Assembly: GCF_003368325.1 (NCBI RefSeq) | Contig: NZ_CP031467.1 | Span: 4,340,001 to 4,404,000, forward strand | Source: Paraburkholderia caffeinilytica | Lineage (GTDB): Bacteria > Pseudomonadota > Gammaproteobacteria > Burkholderiales > Burkholderiaceae | Direction: 5' to 3' | DNA length: 64,000 bases | Shown here: in pieces, positions 27,428-36,342 of the stretch | Numbering within the stretch: the first letter of the stretch is position 1 | Layout: every line of letters begins with the position of its first letter | Translations under genes and position numbers: made by a program | Notes under the pieces: model-generated | Database searches by the model: none | What the model was told of the DNA's origin: nothing | What the model saw: only the letters and a program-made list of their open reading frames with translations

Positions 27428-28894
27428 ATGGACAAAGGCATTCTCAAGAACGTAGCGATCAACTTCTTCGGGCTGGTACTGCCGACCTTCGTCTCGCTCG
27501 TGACCGTGCCGTCGTATATCAAGCTGCTCGGCGTCGAGCGCTACGGCGTGATCAGTCTCGTGTGGACCCTGATCGGCTACTTCGGGATTCTCGATCTCGG
27601 CATGAGCATGGCCGCGCAGAATCACATCTCGAAGGCGCGCGCCTCGGGCGACAAGGACGAGAGTGCGCGCGTGTTCTGGAGCGCGACGTGGCTCAATCTC
27701 GCGACCGGCGTGATCGGCGGCCTGATCATCTATTTCGGCGCGTTTCTGTACACCGCGTACTTCACCAAGGTGTCGCCCGAGTTGCAGCATGAGGTCTACA
27801 TGGCGCTGCCGTGGCTCGCGGTGGCGATTCCGATTGCCAATGTGTCGTGGGTGTTCGCCGGGGCGATCAACGGCGCGGAGCGCTTCGGCGTCTACAACAC
27901 CAATCAGACCATCGGCACCTTTCTGTTCCAGTTGCTGCCGCTCGGTGCCGCGCTGTGGCTAGGGGCGACCCTGCAGAACGTGCTCGCCGCAGCGGTGTTC
28001 GCGCGGATTCTCGCGGCGATTCTGCTGGGCCGCTCCGCGCTGAAGGTGCTGGACATCCGCAGCGTTCTGCCGCCGCAGCTTGGCGTGGCCAAGGGACTCT
28101 TCAACTTCGGCGGCTGGATGCTGATCGCGAGCGTCACCAACATGATCGCCGAATCGCTCGATCGCGTAATGCTCGGCACGAGTCTCGGCGCGCGTTTCGT
28201 CACTTACTACACGGTGCCGCAGAACCTCGTGACGCGTCTGAATATCGTGCCGACCGCGCTGGTGCGCACGTTGTTTCCACGGCTCTCGGCCGTGGGCCGC
28301 GCGGATGCGGACACCATCACGCGGCAATCGCTCGAATTCCTTAACGGCGTGTTCACGCCGGTCGCGCTGGTCGCGATGCTGGTGCTCGAACCGTTCCTGC
28401 ATCTGTGGGTCGGCAACGAGATCGCCACCGTGGCCGCGCCGGTGGGCCGGATCATGATCGTCGCCGTGTGGCTCGTCGGCCAGGCGAACGTCACGCGGAT
28501 TCTGATCCAGTCACAGGTCAATCCGGCCACCGCCGCACGCGTCGGCTTGTTCGAATTGCCCTTGTTTGCAGGGGCATTGTGGCTCGGCATCAGCCATTTC
28601 GGTCTGACCGGCGCGGCGATGGCCGTGGCCGGCCGGGCGCTCTTCGACTACGCCGTGCTGCTGCGGCTGTCGGCGATACACGCACGCCAGATCGCGCTCG
28701 ACATGCTTGCCCACCTTGCTTTTCTGCTGGCCAGCCTGTGGCTCGCCAGCTTCCTGCCGAATCTCGCTATCGCGATCGTCGCCGGCCTGTTGATGGTAGG
28801 CGCGAACGTCGCCTGGTCGATCACGATGACACCCGCTTTGCGCGATCTTGCGCGTTCACTGCTGTTGCGACTGAATCCGAGGAAAAGCGCATGA
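27428..28894 (+). CDS. bceQ: Wzx-type repeat-unit flippase
   Basis: The protein is 488 residues with about 13-14 hydrophobic helices. The polysaccharide-export (MOP/RfbX) start is typical: LKNVAINFFGLVLPTFVSLVTVPSYIKLLGVERYGVISLVWTLIGYFGILDLGMS. It should flip undecaprenyl-linked repeat units to the periplasm for BceI. Its TGA overlaps the ATG of bceR (ATGA at 28891-28894). It is preceded by 106 bp after the propeller gene, so the three form one transcription unit. Confidence 0.92.
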   Translation: MDKGILKNVAINFFGLVLPTFVSLVTVPSYIKLLGVERYGVISLVWTLIGYFGILDLGMSMAAQNHISKARASGDKDESARVFWSATWLNLATGVIGGLIIYFGAFLYTAYFTKVSPELQHEVYMALPWLAVAIPIANVSWVFAGAINGAERFGVYNTNQTIGTFLFQLLPLGAALWLGATLQNVLAAAVFARILAAILLGRSALKVLDIRSVLPPQLGVAKGLFNFGGWMLIASVTNMIAESLDRVMLGTSLGARFVTYYTVPQNLVTRLNIVPTALVRTLFPRLSAVGRADADTITRQSLEFLNGVFTPVALVAMLVLEPFLHLWVGNEIATVAAPVGRIMIVAVWLVGQANVTRILIQSQVNPATAARVGLFELPLFAGALWLGISHFGLTGAAMAVAGRALFDYAVLLRLSAIHARQIALDMLAHLAFLLASLWLASFLPNLAIAIVAGLLMVGANVAWSITMTPALRDLARSLLLRLNPRKSA

Positions 28895-31338
28895 ACCACG
28901 AAGTCCTTGAAGAAGCCGTGCTGCAACCCGCGACGCGCAGCGCGCTGGCTGAACTCACCACCGTTCCCGGCGTTCAGACGCCGTCGCGCCGCGCGGCCGT
29001 GCGTGGCGACAAGACTGTGCGCATCGCGATCGTGCACGACTGGCTCGTCACCTATGCGGGCGCCGAGAAGGTGCTCGAGCAGATCGTCGCGTGCTTTCCG
29101 GACGCGGACCTGTTCAGCCTCGTCGATTTTCTCGACGATCGCAGCTTTTTGCGCGGCAAGCCGGTCACGACCTCGTTCATCCAGAAGCTGCCGCGCGCGC
29201 GCACCAAATACCGCACGTATCTGCCGCTGATGCCGCTCGCGATCGAGCAGCTCGACGTCTCGGCCTACGACGTGGTGATATCGAGCAGCCACGCCGTCGC
29301 GAAAGGAATTCTCACCGGTCCCGACCAGGTGCATATCAGCTATGTGCATTCGCCGATTCGCTATGCGTGGGATCTGCAGCACCAGTACCTGGAGCAGTCG
29401 AAGCTGACCGCCGGCCCGAAGTCCGCAATGGCGCGGCTGATTCTGCACTACATCCGCAACTGGGATATCCGCACGTCGAATTCGGTGGACGGCTTCGTTG
29501 CGAACTCCGACTTCATCGCGCGGCGGATCAGGAAGGTTTATCAGCGCGAGGCGCAGGTGATCTTTCCGCCTGTCGACGTCGAAGCGTTCGCGCTGTGCAC
29601 CGACAAGGATGATTTCTATCTGACCGCCTCGCGAATGGTGCCGTACAAGAAGATCGACCTGATCGTCGAAGCGTTCGCGCAGATGCCCGAACGCAAGCTG
29701 GTGGTGATCGGCGACGGCCCCGACATGCAGAAGATCCGTGCAAAGGCAGGGCCGAATGTCGAGATCATGGGCTATCAGCCGTTCAAGGTGCTCAAGGAAA
29801 AAATGAGCCGCGCGAAAGCTTTCGTGTTCGCCGCGGAAGAAGACTTCGGCATTTCAGTGGTCGAAGCGCAGGCGTGTGGCACGCCGGTGATTGCCTACGG
29901 CAAGGGCGGAGCGCTTGAAACGGTGCGCGATCTGACCGAGTCGCGGCCCACCGGCATGTTCTTCGACGAGCAGAACGTCGAGTCGATCATAGCGGCGGTC
30001 GAGCGTTTCGACGGCCACATAAAGCGTTTTTCGCCGGCGGATTGCCGCGCGAACGCCGAGCAGTTCTCGGCCGCGAATTTCCGCGAGCGTTTCTTCGCCC
30101 ACGTTCGGGCTTCGGTGCCCGCATTGCGCTCGGCGACGCTGCCGCCGTACGTCCCCTACAAAGCAGAGCCGGGTGCCGACGCACCGCGCATTCTCGCGGT
30201 CGACCAGAGCGGCGTGCTCGGCGGCGCCGAGCTGTCGCTGCTGGAAATCGTCAAGGCGTTGCGCTCGCGCATCGAAGTCGTGCTGTTCGACGACGGCCCA
30301 TTCCGCACCGCTCTGGCCAAAGCCGGCGTGACGGTCAACGTGCTGGATGCCGGCGCGTTGCGCAATGTGCGCAAGCAGGGCGGTTCGCTGCCGAAGGGCC
30401 AGGCGCTCAAGGGTTTGCTGTCGCTCGTGCGTGCCACCGCGAAACGCGCGCGCGACGCCGAGGTGATTTACGCCAACACCCAGCGCGCGATGGTGATCGG
30501 CGCGATTGCCGGCAAGCTCGCGAGGCGGCCGGTGGTCTGGCATCTGCGCGATATCGTGAGCCCCGAGCATTTCGGCGGCAAGCAGCTGGCGATCATCAAG
30601 TGGTGCGCGCGCCTCGGTCTCACGCACGTGATCGCCAATTCGGCGGCCTCCGCCCGCGCCTTCGCGGAGCTCACGCAGTTCGACAAAAAGCGTATCGACG
30701 TGGTGTTCAACGGCATTTCCGCGACACCGTTCGACGCCTTGCGCACGGTCCCGCAAGCGACGCTGCGCCAGCGCCTGAACCTGCCGCAGGATGCGTTCCT
30801 GGTCGGCTCGTTCAGCCGCCTCGCGCGCTGGAAGGGCCAACACGTTTTGCTCGAAGCGATGGTCCTCAATCCGCAGATGCATGCGGTGCTGGTGGGTGCG
30901 CCGCTGTTCGGCGAGGACGCGTACGAGATCGAACTGCATGCTTTCGTCGCCGCGCACAACCTGGGTGGCCGGGTGCATTTCCTCGGCTTCCAGCACGATA
31001 TTCCGGCTTGCATGTGCGCGGTCGATGCCGTTGTCCACACGTCGATCACGCCGGAGCCGTTCGGCCGGGTGATCGTCGAGGGGATGCTGGCGCAGCGGCC
31101 GGTGGTGGCGGCACGCGCGGGCGGCGTGCTGGAGATCATCGACGATTACGAGAACGGCGTGCTATGCACCCCCGGCGACGCGCATGGTCTCGCCGATACG
31201 CTCGCCGAGTTGCGCTCGAACGACGACCTGCGCAACCGGCTGGTCAGGAACGGCTATCAGACGGCGTTGAGCCGCTTCGGGACCGCGACCTATGTGGAAG
31301 GTGTCGAGCGGATTCTGAAGCGCGTGGCGGGGCGTTGA
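28891..31338 (+). CDS. bceR: Two-domain GT4 glycosyltransferase
   Basis: The protein is 815 residues with two complete GT4 domains in tandem. The first (about 42-415) has IAIVHDWLVTYAGAEKVLEQI, ASRMVPYKKIDLIVEAF and EEDFGISVVEAQACGTPVIAYGKGGALET. The second (about 430-810) has ILAVDQSGVLGGAELSLLEIV, SFSRLARWKGQHVLLEAM and EPFGRVIVEGMLAQRPVVAARAGGVLEII. It should add two sugars in succession. Together with BceG, BceH, BceJ and BceK this gives six transferase domains after priming, enough for a seven-sugar repeat unit. A disordered N-terminus of about 40 residues precedes the first domain. Confidence 0.92.
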   Translation: MNHEVLEEAVLQPATRSALAELTTVPGVQTPSRRAAVRGDKTVRIAIVHDWLVTYAGAEKVLEQIVACFPDADLFSLVDFLDDRSFLRGKPVTTSFIQKLPRARTKYRTYLPLMPLAIEQLDVSAYDVVISSSHAVAKGILTGPDQVHISYVHSPIRYAWDLQHQYLEQSKLTAGPKSAMARLILHYIRNWDIRTSNSVDGFVANSDFIARRIRKVYQREAQVIFPPVDVEAFALCTDKDDFYLTASRMVPYKKIDLIVEAFAQMPERKLVVIGDGPDMQKIRAKAGPNVEIMGYQPFKVLKEKMSRAKAFVFAAEEDFGISVVEAQACGTPVIAYGKGGALETVRDLTESRPTGMFFDEQNVESIIAAVERFDGHIKRFSPADCRANAEQFSAANFRERFFAHVRASVPALRSATLPPYVPYKAEPGADAPRILAVDQSGVLGGAELSLLEIVKALRSRIEVVLFDDGPFRTALAKAGVTVNVLDAGALRNVRKQGGSLPKGQALKGLLSLVRATAKRARDAEVIYANTQRAMVIGAIAGKLARRPVVWHLRDIVSPEHFGGKQLAIIKWCARLGLTHVIANSAASARAFAELTQFDKKRIDVVFNGISATPFDALRTVPQATLRQRLNLPQDAFLVGSFSRLARWKGQHVLLEAMVLNPQMHAVLVGAPLFGEDAYEIELHAFVAAHNLGGRVHFLGFQHDIPACMCAVDAVVHTSITPEPFGRVIVEGMLAQRPVVAARAGGVLEIIDDYENGVLCTPGDAHGLADTLAELRSNDDLRNRLVRNGYQTALSRFGTATYVEGVERILKRVAGR

Positions 31339-31415
31339 GGGGCCTGCGCGGGCGGTTGAGCGGCTGAATTAAGGCGAGGGTAGACAGGAACCCGGTCGGT
31401 TCCTATCGTTAGCGT

Positions 31416-31460
31416 GGCCGAGAGAAAGTCGGTATCGATCCGACCTCGGTACTCTCGGCC
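31416..31460. other. Compound palindrome between bceR and the effector-like gene
   Basis: Outer arms GGCCGAGAG (31416-31424) and CTCTCGGCC (31452-31460) enclose inner arms GTCGG (31428-31432) and CCGAC (31440-31444). There is no T-tract. It lies between two convergent genes and may end transcription or mark the edge of an inserted block. Confidence 0.5.
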
Positions 31461-31507
31461 GCGCATCTCGTTATCGACGCGACATCACGCTCAAGGCCAT
31501 CAGCATC

Positions 31508-34324
31508 TCACATGTACTTCTGCCCCGTTTGCTGGTACAGCGTCCCGTCGCGCTTCTCGTTGTCCAGCATACGCTGCCACGTTCGGGAGGGCGTATCGTA
31601 ATTCGACGAGATGTCGTTTTGCAGTATGGCGTACGTTTCGTGACCGGTCGCCGGGTCGATCCGCGCTCTCCATACCGGTGTGCCTCCCAGCGTGCGCACC
31701 TCAAGCGTATCCGGGCCGCTTGCCACCGCGTAGAAACCATCCTTGAACAGCCATGCAGCGTTATGTCCGGCAAGCCATTTGCGCGCGGCGGCAGCATCGC
31801 CCTGTGCGATGTGATCCGGATAAAACATGAAGTTGTCGCCGTCATGCGACTTCACGCCAGGCACGCTGGTGACGAAATGCGAGGTGCCGTCAGGTAGCGC
31901 GCTGTCCGGGTTGTCGTAGAACCGATAGAGCTGCTCAGGACTGCCGGCTGTGGAGTTCCTGAACGCGGCAAGAGGGACCGGCGGCTGCACCGTATTTCCG
32001 GACGAATCACTGAACGTCCAGCTCTGCCGCTGCAGCAGACCGGACCTCCCTTGGGGCGTCTCGACAAAGGGCGTATAGGCGAAGGCTCCTTCCGTGAGCA
32101 ATTTGCCGTCTTCAGCGTGAATCAGCGCGCCACTCCTGGGATCATGTACAAATACCCCGTTGAGGCTGTTGCTGCCCGGGTTTGAGCCGATGTAGGCGTT
32201 CCCGTTGCCGTCAATGCGCAGCACCTTGTTGTTATCGCTTGCCAGATGGATGCGGCCGTCGTCGTCCATGCGGAATTGATCGCCTCCGCTATTGGCCGCC
32301 GACCGGTCAATGGAGGGATAGCCCGCAGTAAAGTTCAGCCGCACCGGATGGCTGGCGCCGTTGTTGCCCCCCCATGCCGGCCAGATGGTCACCGGACCTT
32401 GATAGTCGAGGTGATGCGCCTGGTCGTTCACCCTTTGCTGGATATCGGCGTTCGCATGCTGGTAGAACCTCGCCTGCGCCAGCGCGGGATTCTCGTTGGG
32501 CCGGTAGAGCGTTTTGCCGTCCTGCTGGAACGGGGTGACGAACGGACGATGGTCGGCGTCTGCCCACGCCGGGTTGTCCGGCGAGAAGCTCGCGAGCTGC
32601 GGCCGCTTGCCGGCAGTGCGGGTCTGGTCGTATATGTCGTAGCGGTAGTCCGGGTTGGCGACATACTGCTCCAGCTTACCGTTCCCGTACTTCTGCCAGC
32701 CGCGGATCTGCGTGTAGTCGATATGGCCCATCGCGGCGACTTCGCCGTTGTGCGGGTCCAGGGCGTGCTCGCTGCCAAGACTGCCCGGTACGTCGACCAT
32801 GTTGGGCGATGGGGCGACGTAATAGATGTAGCCTTCCTTCTTGTCTGTCGCATCGATACGCGCTTGCGCCTGATCCCGGGCGGTGAACGTGCCAACGTAG
32901 CCGCCGCCGTCCGTCGCGGCCGGGTTGCCTGCCATGATGGCGTCGTGAAGGTCGAGGCTGACGTTGCGCAGCTGGGTGTCTGCGACCGAAAAGCCCTGCT
33001 GCTTCCTGAGCTCGTCCGGACTCGTCTGGGACGGGCGGAAGAGCGCGAACGGATGATCCGGGCTGTCGGCGCCGGTGGATCGCTTGAGCTCGGTATGCCG
33101 TCCGCCATCCCAGCCCGACGGACCCGGCTGATCGAAGTCGGGCAGCGGAGGTAACTGGGTGGGATCCGTCTGTGAGGGTACGGGAACCCATTCAGGGGCG
33201 TAAACATCAAGTCTGGCGTTCAGCATCGCCCGCTCGAACTCCGGATCGAAACCCGGGTAAGGTTGCAACGTGCTCGTATCACCGAAGTAGAACGTCTCTA
33301 TCCCTTCAATGCCGCCATATGCCTTATAGCCATCCGTGTAGAGCCGATTGACGGCTGTAGCCAGTGCTTCAAAGCCCCGATAGCTGAACGTTCCTTGATT
33401 CGAGTCGTAAAGCTGGTACTCATCGTTCCGATAGTCCGCCGACGGGTTCACGTGCTGGATAAGTACCACATGGCCCTTATCCTCATCTAGCTGGAGACCC
33501 AGGTACGCGAACCTGTCCTGCAGTGTGCCCACTCCATCTCGACTCGGTTGCGGAGTCGAAAAGTGTTCTCTCAAATCCTCGACGGTGCCTTTGCCATCCC
33601 TTGGGCGCCCATCGCCCCGTATTTCGTAGCCCGGCGCATTGCCGGGCGGGCCATATTCGGCTATATCCTGCAGGCAGTGAATGTCCAATAGCGTTGACTC
33701 CCGCGTGGCAGGGTCGCGAAGCCGTTGATAAGTAACATTTGTTGCTCCCATCAGGTCGTGCGCTTGACCGTCGAACAATACATGCATATTTGCAAAAGCC
33801 AGGCCCACGCAATGGGCGGGCAGTGAGTCCGGCTGCCCGGTCGCTGCTTCGAGCTGGCGAATAGTGATGCCGTCGCTTCTTGCCGCGGAAGTCGCGTAAG
33901 CCTGGCGGGTCTGCTCATTCTGTTCGACAGGTGAAGGTGTTTGCCGTTTGACTCGCCCGCCAGCAGGGCTCGCATGGGAGAGGGGGGCTGCAACGCTGGA
34001 TGTGGGTGCGCGCTGGTACGTGAGCACCTTTGCAGTCGGCGTTCTGGACGTTACGCTCCGAATTCCTGCGGGGTTGTTCCGCTTGTCCCCTCCGGTTGCC
34101 GGGCTACCCTGCGGGTCCTGAAATGACGGGCCTTGTGTTCGCTGATTCACGAGCGGGCCACCTGACGTTGCGTTCGACGGCTGCTGGTTCATCTGCTGCC
34201 GGGACGCAACGTTATCCCGCTTCACCGCTGCTTCCTGCTGAGTATTTGCGGAATCGCCTTGCCCCGCGCTGGTGTCCGGATCGTTGAAAGGGGTGGGGCC
34301 GTAACCTACTAGTGAAACTGTCAT
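31508..34324 (-). CDS. Effector/toxin-like protein: papain-like protease domain plus cholera-toxin-like ADP-ribosyltransferase domain
   Basis: The protein is 938 residues; GAGGTG precedes ATG 34324. Residues 1-150 are a disordered Ser/Gln/Thr/Pro-rich segment with no signal peptide, as in many type III effectors. Residues about 150-350 hold Cys172 (LPAHCVGLAF), His285 (GHVVLI) and Asp307 (YQLYDSNQGTF), the order and local motif of YopT-like C58 proteases. Residues about 425-565 align by eye with cholera toxin A1: LFRPSQTSPDELRKQQGF (Arg430), GYVGT (475-479), APSPNMVDV (504-512) and NGEVAAMGHIDYTQIRGW (526-543). The active-site Ser and first Glu of the toxin are replaced (Gly478, Asn526), while Glu528 is kept. 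The C-terminal 340 residues are unrecognised. It stands alone, opposite to bceR, inside the polysaccharide locus. Confidence 0.8.
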   Translation of the reverse strand: MTVSLVGYGPTPFNDPDTSAGQGDSANTQQEAAVKRDNVASRQQMNQQPSNATSGGPLVNQRTQGPSFQDPQGSPATGGDKRNNPAGIRSVTSRTPTAKVLTYQRAPTSSVAAPLSHASPAGGRVKRQTPSPVEQNEQTRQAYATSAARSDGITIRQLEAATGQPDSLPAHCVGLAFANMHVLFDGQAHDLMGATNVTYQRLRDPATRESTLLDIHCLQDIAEYGPPGNAPGYEIRGDGRPRDGKGTVEDLREHFSTPQPSRDGVGTLQDRFAYLGLQLDEDKGHVVLIQHVNPSADYRNDEYQLYDSNQGTFSYRGFEALATAVNRLYTDGYKAYGGIEGIETFYFGDTSTLQPYPGFDPEFERAMLNARLDVYAPEWVPVPSQTDPTQLPPLPDFDQPGPSGWDGGRHTELKRSTGADSPDHPFALFRPSQTSPDELRKQQGFSVADTQLRNVSLDLHDAIMAGNPAATDGGGYVGTFTARDQAQARIDATDKKEGYIYYVAPSPNMVDVPGSLGSEHALDPHNGEVAAMGHIDYTQIRGWQKYGNGKLEQYVANPDYRYDIYDQTRTAGKRPQLASFSPDNPAWADADHRPFVTPFQQDGKTLYRPNENPALAQARFYQHANADIQQRVNDQAHHLDYQGPVTIWPAWGGNNGASHPVRLNFTAGYPSIDRSAANSGGDQFRMDDDGRIHLASDNNKVLRIDGNGNAYIGSNPGSNSLNGVFVHDPRSGALIHAEDGKLLTEGAFAYTPFVETPQGRSGLLQRQSWTFSDSSGNTVQPPVPLAAFRNSTAGSPEQLYRFYDNPDSALPDGTSHFVTSVPGVKSHDGDNFMFYPDHIAQGDAAAARKWLAGHNAAWLFKDGFYAVASGPDTLEVRTLGGTPVWRARIDPATGHETYAILQNDISSNYDTPSRTWQRMLDNEKRDGTLYQQTGQKYM

Positions 34325-34460
34325 CGTTGCACCTCACTGGTTTCTCACAGGATTGCGCCGTCCCCTATGGGGGGCGAGGCAAGTGTGACAATCAAACCAG
34401 ACGCGGCGAAACGACAGGTAGTGCCGGGATAAGCAAAAAGAGAGACCGCAAAACCTCTCC

Positions 34461-35654
34461 CTATCGCGACTTAAAACTCGCCGACCACTTCATCGCAGGC
34501 AACTCGACCAGCCGGTAGAACACGTAAGCCACCGGCACCGCCACCAGCATGTAACCGAACGACGGCCAGATCGACATCTGCAGCGACGACCGGAACAGCA
34601 CCGACGACAGCAGCACGAAGATCGGCAGATGGATCAGATACAGCGAAAAGCTGAAATCCCCGAAGCGCGACAGGACGCGCATGCCGGCCGAATCGGCTGT
34701 ACCACCCTGAGGGCGCTCCAGCGCCTTATACAGGTAGAACGCGAAGCCAAGTGCCCAGAACTGGAAAGCCCCATATTGCCCGTAACGGAACGCCACGCAG
34801 CCAAGCGCGACGAATACCACGGCGAGCACATAGAGCCAGACCGGAGAACGGACATCCGGCGCAGTGCGGGCCTTTGCGTCGGCGATCCACGCGCCAAGCA
34901 TCCACGAAAACCAATAGGACGTGAAGAACTGGATATCGTGGCGCTCGAGCACATAGGCTGAAACCACGTTGATCACCGCGACGATCGCCAGCACGGAAGT
35001 CACGCCCAGGCGCCGGCGCAGCGCGAACAGCAGCGGATAGATCGCGTAGAACTGCACTTCGAGCGATAGCGTCCAGAGCGCGCCGTTCGACCCGAACGTC
35101 TTGCCGGCCACGCCTTGCAGCGAAAACAGGTTGACGAGGAATGCCTGCAGGCCGATTTCGCGGATCTTGTGATTGACCGGCGGCAACTGCAAGCTGACCC
35201 AGTCGAGTGCCAAAGTCAGCACGAGCGCCGCAAGCAGCACCGGATAAATGCGCGCGAAACGGCGCACCCAGAAATTGCCGGTGTCGAGCCGGTAGTCGGG
35301 ATTTTTTGCGAGGCGCAGCGCGCCGCCGCGATGAATGCAGTAGCCGCTGATCACGAAGAAAATCGGCACCCCCGCCGAGCCCCACGCAATCGGGAAGGTC
35401 AGATAGGCGGCAATCGTGCTCAGACCGAATGAGTGGCCGACGCTTTGGTGAAAGGTCTGCATGCCGACCCATTCGACCTGCCGGCAATGAAAATACGCGA
35501 CCAGCAGCGCGGCGAAGCCGCGCATGGCGTCGATCACATGTTCCTTGCCGGCGCTGTCGGCGCGCGTTTCGCTCTGCGCGCGCGGCGCGGCGGCCGGACG
35601 TGACGGGGAAAGGGGCAAGGATGAGCCGGCGGCATCCAGTGCTGAGTCGCTCAT
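34461..35654 (-). CDS. bceS: Acyltransferase 3 family membrane protein
   Basis: The protein is 397 residues with about ten membrane helices. Motifs: HVIDAMRGFAALLVAYFHC (catalytic His region), GSAGVPIFFVISGYCIHRG, RRFARIYPVLLAALVLTL and LWTLSLEVQFYAIYPLLF. A disordered Ser/Pro/Ala-rich cytoplasmic N-terminus of about 38 residues precedes it. It should acylate the exopolysaccharide, alongside BceO. The end of the effector-like gene's promoter region lies 136 bp from its stop, and both run on the minus strand, so bceS could read through into the effector gene. The name follows position before bceT. Confidence 0.85.
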   Translation of the reverse strand: MSDSALDAAGSSLPLSPSRPAAAPRAQSETRADSAGKEHVIDAMRGFAALLVAYFHCRQVEWVGMQTFHQSVGHSFGLSTIAAYLTFPIAWGSAGVPIFFVISGYCIHRGGALRLAKNPDYRLDTGNFWVRRFARIYPVLLAALVLTLALDWVSLQLPPVNHKIREIGLQAFLVNLFSLQGVAGKTFGSNGALWTLSLEVQFYAIYPLLFALRRRLGVTSVLAIVAVINVVSAYVLERHDIQFFTSYWFSWMLGAWIADAKARTAPDVRSPVWLYVLAVVFVALGCVAFRYGQYGAFQFWALGFAFYLYKALERPQGGTADSAGMRVLSRFGDFSFSLYLIHLPIFVLLSSVLFRSSLQMSIWPSFGYMLVAVPVAYVFYRLVELPAMKWSASFKSR

Positions 35655-35895
35655 GCGCGGTCCTTATTCTGAAAGAAGAAAAGCTTACGCCCGGGCACGC
35701 CGTGCGCGCCCGCGGTGCATCACATGCTAGTGCACGGCGGAGGCAAAAAAATCGATAAAAAAAGCGTGGCGAATCGAATTAAATGGCGATTTTGTGACGA
35801 ATTGTAATTGAGCATAAGCGCTTGCTACATCGAATTATTTGCTGCTTTTGTTGTGCTAATTTAAGACACGGAATCTCTTGACCCGAGGTGAAGTC

Positions 35896-36039
35896 ATGAA
35901 CCTGCATTTACTCGCCGGCATCGCCGTGCTGCTGATCCTTGTCGCCGCCTCCGCCTACCGGGAGGCGCTGCGCAACGAGCCGATCCGCCGTTTTCGAATG
36001 AACCCGAACAAACTGCCCCAACTCGACGAGAACGAATGA
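35896..36039 (+). CDS. 47-residue single-helix membrane protein
   Basis: A good GAGGTG ribosome binding site (35885-35890) precedes ATG 35896. The product has one hydrophobic helix (HLLAGIAVLLILVAASAY, about residues 4-21) followed by a charged cytoplasmic tail (REALRNEPIRRFRMNPNKLPQLDENE), so an N-out/C-in bitopic protein is likely. It lies between bceS (divergent) and bceT (same strand). No family recognised. The clean start, helix and charged tail make it more credible than a random frame. Confidence 0.6.
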   Translation: MNLHLLAGIAVLLILVAASAYREALRNEPIRRFRMNPNKLPQLDENE

Positions 36040-36342
36040 TCGGTGTCCGAAGTGCTCTGACCCCTGCGAGATTCGGGTCCGGACGCGCTTGAGGCCGTCC
36101 GCGACCCGCTTCGCCGGATGCGTAAATTTTTCGGGATTCCCGAAAATAATTCAAGGCGATCACGTAATTGTTTCCTGATGGATGCCGCGATCCGGCATAT
36201 CGAAAGCGAATCGATTTATTTATTTGAATCGAAAAAATTCACGCGTGAAATGGATTAATTTTTTGTTAGTCTTTTCGGCGACATTGAGTGGCCGCCAGGC
36301 CCGCGAACACACTAATTTCTAACCGATGTGGGAATGCCTACC
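36040..36342. other. 303-bp AT-rich region upstream of bceT
   Basis: No gene is seen. TTTTCGGG (36128-36135) and CCCGAAAA (36139-36146) form a tight hairpin after the small gene. Bases 36200-36270 are AT-rich with a duplicated GAATCGA motif, probably the bceT promoter area. Confidence 0.5.

Noticed and set aside
34325..34460. hrp_II-type box (TTCG-N16-TTCG) upstream of the effector-like gene
   Set aside because: One TTCG occurs on the minus strand, but the second half-site at the required distance is TGTC. The match is not good enough to call.
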